A DNA stretch of 35,212 nucleotides from Nitrososphaerota archaeon (GTDB lineage: Archaea; Iainarchaeota; Iainarchaeia; Iainarchaeales; VGJJ01). Positions 31,154-35,212 of this stretch are shown here, piece by piece. The notes under the pieces were generated by a model. It was not told the DNA's origin. It did no database searches and saw only the letters and a program-made list of their open reading frames with translations. The stretch's first letter is position 1; every line of letters starts with the position of its first letter. The DNA lies in NCBI GenBank assembly GCA_020053155.1, contig JAGVNS010000158.1, positions 1 through 35,212 on the forward strand. The letters are read 5' to 3'. The translations under genes were made by a program, and so were the position numbers.

Positions 31154-32305
31154 ATGACCGGGAACGTAACCATTGTGGGGGCAGGGTGTGCCGGACTTCG
31201 ATTGGCTCGCCGACTGGCCGAAAAAAGCGTCCAAGTGACGGTTTATGAGGACCACCCCCAAATTGGGATTCCCGAGCATTGTTCAGGCCTCATTTCCGCA
31301 CGCAACACCAAAGAATTGGGGTTTGATTTGAGGGAAAGTTTTACGAATGACATTTATGGGGCTAAACTATTTTCCCCCAACAATACCCAGTTGCGCATCG
31401 AAAGCAAAAAGCCCGTTGCGCACGTGATGGACCGAAGCACGTTCGACCAAACGCTTTACACAGAAGCCATTCACGCGGGGGCAAATGTTGAGTTAAGTAC
31501 CAGTGTAATTAATGTCAAAGGAAATACCCTCTTTACCCAATCGAAAGGAAAAGGGGGAATGAAGAAATCCGACATCATTGTGGCAGCAGACGGGGTCAAC
31601 TCTCACATTCGAAAAATGGTGGGAGTCGAAAGCAAGCCCGGGGATTTCATTCATTCGTACCAAGTAAAGGCAGCGGGGCATTTCGAACCCCATTTTGTTG
31701 AACTCTATTTCAGTGAAAAATTCGCCCCCCACTTTTTCGCGTGGGTGATTCCCGAAAACGAGGAGAGCGCCAAAGTGGGAATAGGGTGTAAAGTGGGAGT
31801 GAATCCCGCACACGCGTTTAACGCGTTTCTAAAAGAAAAACAGATTGACATTCACGTTAAAACAAGTAACTCCTTTCTCATTCCGTGCTCTCCTCCTATT
31901 CGGAAACTGTATTTTGACCCTATACTCCTGCTTGGGGATTCGGCCTACCAAAACAAAGCGACGAGTGGAGGGGGAATCATAATGAATTGCAAAGCAGCCG
32001 ACATTTTAGGAGAGGTCATTACAGAACATATTCACAACGAAGCCCCTTTGGATGCGTATGAGAAAAAAATGGAGCCCATTTTTAGAGAACTGGAACTGCA
32101 TTACAAAATTCACCAATACCAAAGCCGGCTGGGCGATGAAGACATAAATCGATTTTTTCTCAAACTAAAGGATGCAGGCATTGAGCAGTTTCTTTCGAAT
32201 GAGGGGGATATGGATGAACCCTCTCGATTTGTGGGAAAACTCATCTCCAACCCCCGCATGATTTCACTCCTCCCTGAAGCGGTGAAGTTTTGGTTCACCA
32301 AATAG
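31154..32305 (+). CDS. Geranylgeranyl reductase family FAD-dependent oxidoreductase
   Basis: A 383-residue flavoprotein. VTIVGAGCAGLRLARRLAEK (5-24) is the GxGxxG FAD-binding loop with VTVYED as its acidic strand end. EHCSGLIS carries the conserved Cys of the family, VAADGVNSHIRKMVG follows, and LLLGDSAYQNKATSGGGI is the GDSA segment that contacts FAD. Family enzymes saturate geranylgeranyl chains of archaeal membrane lipids (digeranylgeranylglycerophospholipid) or polyprenols. Archaeal dolichols have saturated ends, so it could also serve the glycan pathway. The C-terminal 100 residues are helical. The stop codon is part of a hairpin that follows. Confidence 0.85.
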   Translation: MTGNVTIVGAGCAGLRLARRLAEKSVQVTVYEDHPQIGIPEHCSGLISARNTKELGFDLRESFTNDIYGAKLFSPNNTQLRIESKKPVAHVMDRSTFDQTLYTEAIHAGANVELSTSVINVKGNTLFTQSKGKGGMKKSDIIVAADGVNSHIRKMVGVESKPGDFIHSYQVKAAGHFEPHFVELYFSEKFAPHFFAWVIPENEESAKVGIGCKVGVNPAHAFNAFLKEKQIDIHVKTSNSFLIPCSPPIRKLYFDPILLLGDSAYQNKATSGGGIIMNCKAADILGEVITEHIHNEAPLDAYEKKMEPIFRELELHYKIHQYQSRLGDEDINRFFLKLKDAGIEQFLSNEGDMDEPSRFVGKLISNPRMISLLPEAVKFWFTK

Positions 32306-32322
32306 CCGTTTTCGTCCGGCTA
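32303..32322 (+). terminator. Hairpin including the stop codon of the 31154 gene
   Basis: TAGCCG (32303-32308) and CGGCTA (32317-32322) form a perfect 6-bp stem with an 8-nt loop. The stem includes the TAG stop. A second hairpin follows. It may stabilise or end the transcript; no long T-tract follows directly. Confidence 0.4.
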
Positions 32323-32332
32323 CACCGATACT

Positions 32333-32359
32333 CGGGGGGTTATCCTTCGGAAACCCCCG
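32333..32359 (+). terminator. Second, G/C-rich hairpin
   Basis: CGGGGGGTT pairs with AAACCCCCG through six G/C pairs, one G-A mismatch and two T-A pairs, with a 9-nt loop (ATCCTTCGG). A short A/T stretch (ATATTTT, 32365-32371) follows about 5 nt later. It could be a terminator or a small structured RNA. Confidence 0.45.
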
Positions 32360-32373
32360 GGCCAATATTTTGA

Positions 32374-32404
32374 GCACATTCTTGGACGCCTCATTCTTTT
32401 TCAT
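32374..32404 (+). repeat. Left copy of a 31-bp direct repeat flanking the ATPase gene
   Basis: It begins with GCACATTCTTGGAC and ends with CTTTTTCAT. It matches 33758-33788 at 26 of 31 positions with no gap; the first 14 are identical. It lies after the geranylgeranyl reductase gene and before the ATPase promoter. Confidence 0.7.
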
Positions 32405-32511
32405 TCCATTTGAATAAAATGGGAGTTTATAGACATTTATGCAGCAGCATAGCCCTTTGGATGGTTCGTGCTAATGGATTCAGTGCCTTTGCTCTTCCAC
32501 TAACAATAATG

Positions 32512-32519
32512 CTTATAAG
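32512..32519 (+). promoter_or_regulatory. TATA-like box for the ATPase gene
   Basis: CTTATAAG, a perfect palindrome centred about 26 nt before the ATG at 32542. It favours that start over ATG 32560. Confidence 0.55.
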
Positions 32520-32541
32520 GATAATGGCTATTATCCCTACT

Positions 32542-33750
32542 ATGATTATTCCTAGGCCGATGGATGTAAAAAAAATAGTTGATTCCAAAAAATGGGTGTT
32601 AGTGTATGGAAGGCGAAAAACAGGAAAAACTTTTTTAGTACAGCATTTTGTTCGGTTTGACGAATATTTTTTCGTCAAAAATAGCGGGAGCATCCTGACT
32701 AAAAAAAGCGACTCAATTACTTATGAAACATTTATGGAAATTTTTAGAAGAACCATTGAAGAAAATAAAATCGTGGTGGTGGATGAGTTTCATCGCTTAG
32801 GGAACGATTTTTTTGATTACCTACATTTCATGAAAAAAAATGGCAAGGTAATCCTCATCTCATCGACTCTTTTTCTTTCTAAAAAACTCATTTCCGAAAA
32901 GTCGGCGTTGCTCGGTTTATTTGCCGAGGTTCCAATTGGAATCATCAATTTAGGCGATGTTTTAAACGCACTAAAAAAAAGTGATAGCTCCCTAAAAGAA
33001 CAATTAGAGCTGGCGGTATTGCTGCGTGAACCTATTGCTATCGATTATTTTGATCCAATGATGCATGTTCGAAAGACGATGGCTAAAATAATATTGGGTT
33101 CATCCAAGACCATTCCAGCGCTAATTGGAGAAATTTTTGTAGAAGAAGAAAGGGAAATCTCTGGGGTGTATGAGGGAATTCTTCGAGCCATTGCCTCTGG
33201 AAAAGTGGGCTCGGGGGAAATAACTTCTTATCTTTTCTCCAAAAAGTTAATCAAAAAAGAAGACTCGAGCATGATTCAGCAATATTTGAATAATCTTACA
33301 TCCTTTGGCATCATTCGTAAAATAGGTGTTTTTGACAAGAGGCGATTCATTTACAAGTTGACGTCTCCTCTGGCGCGAATATACTATTATGCGGATGAAA
33401 AATACAATTTATCGGAACGAATTGTTTCGGAAAAAGAGATGGCAACTATTATTGATGAGCTGATGCCAAAAATCGTGGAAGATGCCGTGAGGGAATTCCT
33501 GTCGGAAAAGAACGGTCTTATTGAGAACGTAATTGATGCCGCTGATTTTGAAGTGGATGGGGTGCTCCTCAAATTCAAGAAGCCGGAAATAGCATTAGAG
33601 GTAAAATGGAAAAAACTCGGAGAAAAAGAAATACGCCAAATCGAAGAAAAACTAAACCAAATTCAAGTCAAGGAAAAAATACTATTTGTGCCGGATAAAA
33701 CAGGGATTAAGTCCACGCTTACAGTAATGGATGTGAGGGACCTGCACTAA
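32542..33750 (+). CDS. Archaeal-type P-loop ATPase with C-terminal winged helix and PD-(D/E)xK-like tail
   Basis: A 402-residue protein. YGRRKTGKTFL places Walker A near residues 23-30 with Lys29, and VVVDEFHRL gives Walker B Asp81-Glu82. A winged-helix part lies about 205-265 (ITSYLFSKKL, YLNNLTSFGIIRKI). The C-terminal FEVDGVLLKF and IALEVKWKK place Asp339, Glu353 and Lys355 in a PD-(D/E)xK order, matching the DUF234 tail of archaeal ATPases (PF01637 group). This family is abundant, mobile and functionally unclear; toxin-like or DNA-handling roles have been proposed. The gene is richer in A/T than its neighbours and is flanked by 31-bp direct repeats, suggesting transfer. ATG 32560 is an alternative start. 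Confidence 0.87.
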   Translation: MIIPRPMDVKKIVDSKKWVLVYGRRKTGKTFLVQHFVRFDEYFFVKNSGSILTKKSDSITYETFMEIFRRTIEENKIVVVDEFHRLGNDFFDYLHFMKKNGKVILISSTLFLSKKLISEKSALLGLFAEVPIGIINLGDVLNALKKSDSSLKEQLELAVLLREPIAIDYFDPMMHVRKTMAKIILGSSKTIPALIGEIFVEEEREISGVYEGILRAIASGKVGSGEITSYLFSKKLIKKEDSSMIQQYLNNLTSFGIIRKIGVFDKRRFIYKLTSPLARIYYYADEKYNLSERIVSEKEMATIIDELMPKIVEDAVREFLSEKNGLIENVIDAADFEVDGVLLKFKKPEIALEVKWKKLGEKEIRQIEEKLNQIQVKEKILFVPDKTGIKSTLTVMDVRDLH

Positions 33751-33757
33751 TTTGAAC

Positions 33758-33788
33758 GCACATTCTTGGACACTTTTTCCTTTTTCAT
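33758..33788 (+). repeat. Right copy of the 31-bp direct repeat flanking the ATPase gene
   Basis: It starts with the same GCACATTCTTGGAC and ends CTTTTTCAT, 1384 bp after the left copy. It lies 7 bp after the ATPase stop and just before the convergent dehydrogenase gene ends. Confidence 0.7.
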
Positions 33789-33799
33789 AAAAAAAATCT

Positions 33800-35212
33800 C
33801 TACGGTTTCCCAATAACGGTATAATGCCAGGGTTTTCTTATTTTTCCTGTTAAATCCACATATATGTGTTTGAGCTGGGTGTATTCTTCCAGTGCGTGTA
33901 TGCTCAAATCGTGCCCGAAGCCGGTTTGTTTGAATCCCCCATGGGGCATTTCTGAAACGAGGGGTCCGTGTTCATTTATCCACACTTCTCCAAAGTGCAG
34001 TTGGTTTGCGATTCGAAGGGCTTTCCGTCCGTCTTTTGTCCAAATGGAGGAAGCAAGGCCATATTTCACGTCGTTGGCTTTTTGAATGACCTCTTTTTGG
34101 GATGAAAATTTTAATACGCAGAAAACGGGACCAAAAATTTCCTTCTGGCACACATCGGCGTGCTGTTTTACGTTTGTGAGGATGGTAATGGGAACAAACC
34201 ACCCGCTTTTGGGGACTGTACTTTGGTACGCTATCCTAGCGCCTTGTTTGGGTGCATTGCGAATAAACCCCATGACTCGTTCATATTGTTCCTTACTCAC
34301 TACCGGACCCAAATCCGTATTTTTATCGAGTGGGTTTCCCATGCGCACGGTTTTGCAGCGTTCCATTAGGGCCCTTACAAATTTATCGTGAATTTTTTCA
34401 TGCACATACAACCGCGTCGCGGCCGTACAATCTTGCCCGCTATTAATGAGTCCTCCAATTAGCGCTCCCTGCGCGGACTCTTCCACATTCGCATCTTCCA
34501 ACACAATGAATGGGGCTTTTCCCCCTAACTCAAAATGGGTTTTCTTCACGTTTACGGATGCGAGTTGTTGGATTCTTTTTCCGGTTTCGGTATTTCCCGT
34601 GAGGGCAATCATGTCTACATCCTCGCTTTTGGCAAGGGTCTCTCCCACTTCTTTTCCACTTCCAGTTACTACATTCAACACTCCTTTTGGGAATCCTATT
34701 TTCTCCGAGGCAGCGGCCATTTCAAGCGTGGTGATTGGTGTCACACTCGCGGGTTTGAGAATGAGCACGTTTCCTGCTGCCAATGCTGGGCCCATTTTCC
34801 AACATGCCATAGAGAAGGGATAATTCCAGGGAGTAATCGCCGCAACAACCCCAATGGGCTCGCGTTTCAAAATGGAAAATCCCGCGGGGATGTGTTCTCC
34901 TTTCTCATCAAACGCTGCATAATTTCCCGCCGTTTGACTTTGCATGGTGCGCGCGGCGCCCGCAAAAAAATGAATGTTGTCAATTCCAAATGGGATGTCC
35001 CCATCGTGGGCCATTTTCCAGCTCTTTCCCTGATTCATACATTCGAGTTTGGACAATTCTTCACTTTTTTTTTGTAATTCATCGGCGAGCTTGAATAGCC
35101 ACCCTGCGCGTTCTCCGGGTGTCATGCGGGGCCACGCTTTGGAGTCAAACGCTTTTCGAGCCGCTTCAGGGCAGGCGGCTCCAAAAACTTGGAGTCCTCG
35201 AATGTCTTCTTC
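33800..35212 (-). CDS. NAD(P)-dependent aldehyde dehydrogenase (N-terminus cut by window edge)
   Basis: 470 residues are visible and the frame remains open to the right edge (AACPEAARKAFDSKAWPRMT), so the start lies outside. TPWNYPFSMACWKMGPALAA and NVLILKPA are the cofactor-binding blocks, FELGGKAPFIV carries the general-base Glu, and INSGQDCTAATRLYV contains the catalytic Cys. EIFGPVF and GLASSIWTKD follow in order. The GQDCTAATR form is closest in memory to gamma-aminobutyraldehyde and betaine-aldehyde dehydrogenases, but specificity is not certain. It is convergent with the ATPase gene. No metabolic partner is visible within the window. Confidence 0.93.
   Translation of the reverse strand, partial: EEDIRGLQVFGAACPEAARKAFDSKAWPRMTPGERAGWLFKLADELQKKSEELSKLECMNQGKSWKMAHDGDIPFGIDNIHFFAGAARTMQSQTAGNYAAFDEKGEHIPAGFSILKREPIGVVAAITPWNYPFSMACWKMGPALAAGNVLILKPASVTPITTLEMAAASEKIGFPKGVLNVVTGSGKEVGETLAKSEDVDMIALTGNTETGKRIQQLASVNVKKTHFELGGKAPFIVLEDANVEESAQGALIGGLINSGQDCTAATRLYVHEKIHDKFVRALMERCKTVRMGNPLDKNTDLGPVVSKEQYERVMGFIRNAPKQGARIAYQSTVPKSGWFVPITILTNVKQHADVCQKEIFGPVFCVLKFSSQKEVIQKANDVKYGLASSIWTKDGRKALRIANQLHFGEVWINEHGPLVSEMPHGGFKQTGFGHDLSIHALEEYTQLKHIYVDLTGKIRKPWHYTVIGKP

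Noticed and set aside
32303..32375. A possible tRNA in the paired region after the geranylgeranyl reductase gene.
   Set aside because: The two stems do not form a cloverleaf; there is no T-loop GTTCRA motif or 7-bp acceptor stem closing the region.
32410..32541. An earlier start (TTG 32410) for the ATPase with a hydrophobic N-terminus.
   Set aside because: The TATA-like box at 32512-32519 lies within that extension and points to ATG 32542; homologues begin close to the P-loop.
32374..33788. Insertion sequence carrying the ATPase gene.
   Set aside because: The flanking repeats are direct rather than inverted, and there is no transposase, so I call it only a possible transferred unit.

Overview
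This window is almost certainly archaeal. Start codons at transcription-unit heads (4157, 7621, 15089, 16139, 21132, 24682, 24778, 27342, 31154, 32542) have an A/T-rich TATA-like box centred about 25-30 nt upstream. That is the layout of archaeal leaderless transcripts. Genes inside operons instead show GGAGG or GGTG ribosome sites and ATGA/GTGA stop-start overlaps. A geranylgeranyl-reductase-family flavoprotein (archaeal lipid or polyprenol saturation), a double-module Lrp regulator and an archaeal-type ATPase with a DUF234-like tail agree with this. I cannot fix the lineage; a small-genome or DPANN-like archaeon is possible but unproven. I found no rRNA, tRNA, CRISPR array or recognisable transposase.

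Positions 1-23689 are a surface-glycan island. A leftward operon (4157 to the left edge) encodes a GT-C type membrane glycosyltransferase, two GT4 glycosyltransferases and a truncated B12-binding radical SAM protein. A divergent rightward block (4254-13501) carries a dolichyl-phosphate-sugar-synthase-like GT2, a toroid-fold polysaccharide-enzyme candidate, two methyltransferases, a second B12 radical SAM protein, a membrane glycosyltransferase-like protein, a flippase-like LPG_synthase_TM protein and a GT4. A leftward pair (16139-13482) is a GT2 plus a third B12 radical SAM protein. Next come rmlB-rmlA-like genes, a GT4 gene split into two overlapping frames, and a DegT/VioA-like sugar aminotransferase. 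The likely product is a dTDP-4-amino-4,6-dideoxyhexose, because no rmlC or rmlD is present. A leftward GT2, a sugar epimerase/dehydratase-like gene and another large membrane protein close the island.

Positions 23720-26121 are a self-contained pair: a double Lrp/AsnC regulator divergent from a radical SAM/SPASM-like protein of unknown function. Their shared promoter contains a 16-bp direct repeat (15/16 identical) at 31-bp spacing and a separate inverted repeat.

Positions 26341-35212 hold a second flippase-like protein, the HtpX protease, a large signal-peptide/FN3/C-terminal-anchor surface protein that could receive the glycan, two tiny coupled membrane ORFs separated by a G7 tract, the geranylgeranyl reductase, an ATPase gene flanked by 31-bp imperfect direct repeats, and a truncated aldehyde dehydrogenase.

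The most unusual points are the three B12 radical SAM proteins within one glycan locus, the Lrp/radical SAM pair with its operator-like repeats, the repeat-flanked ATPase, and two places where a 1-nt frame change at a low-complexity tract splits what looks like one protein.
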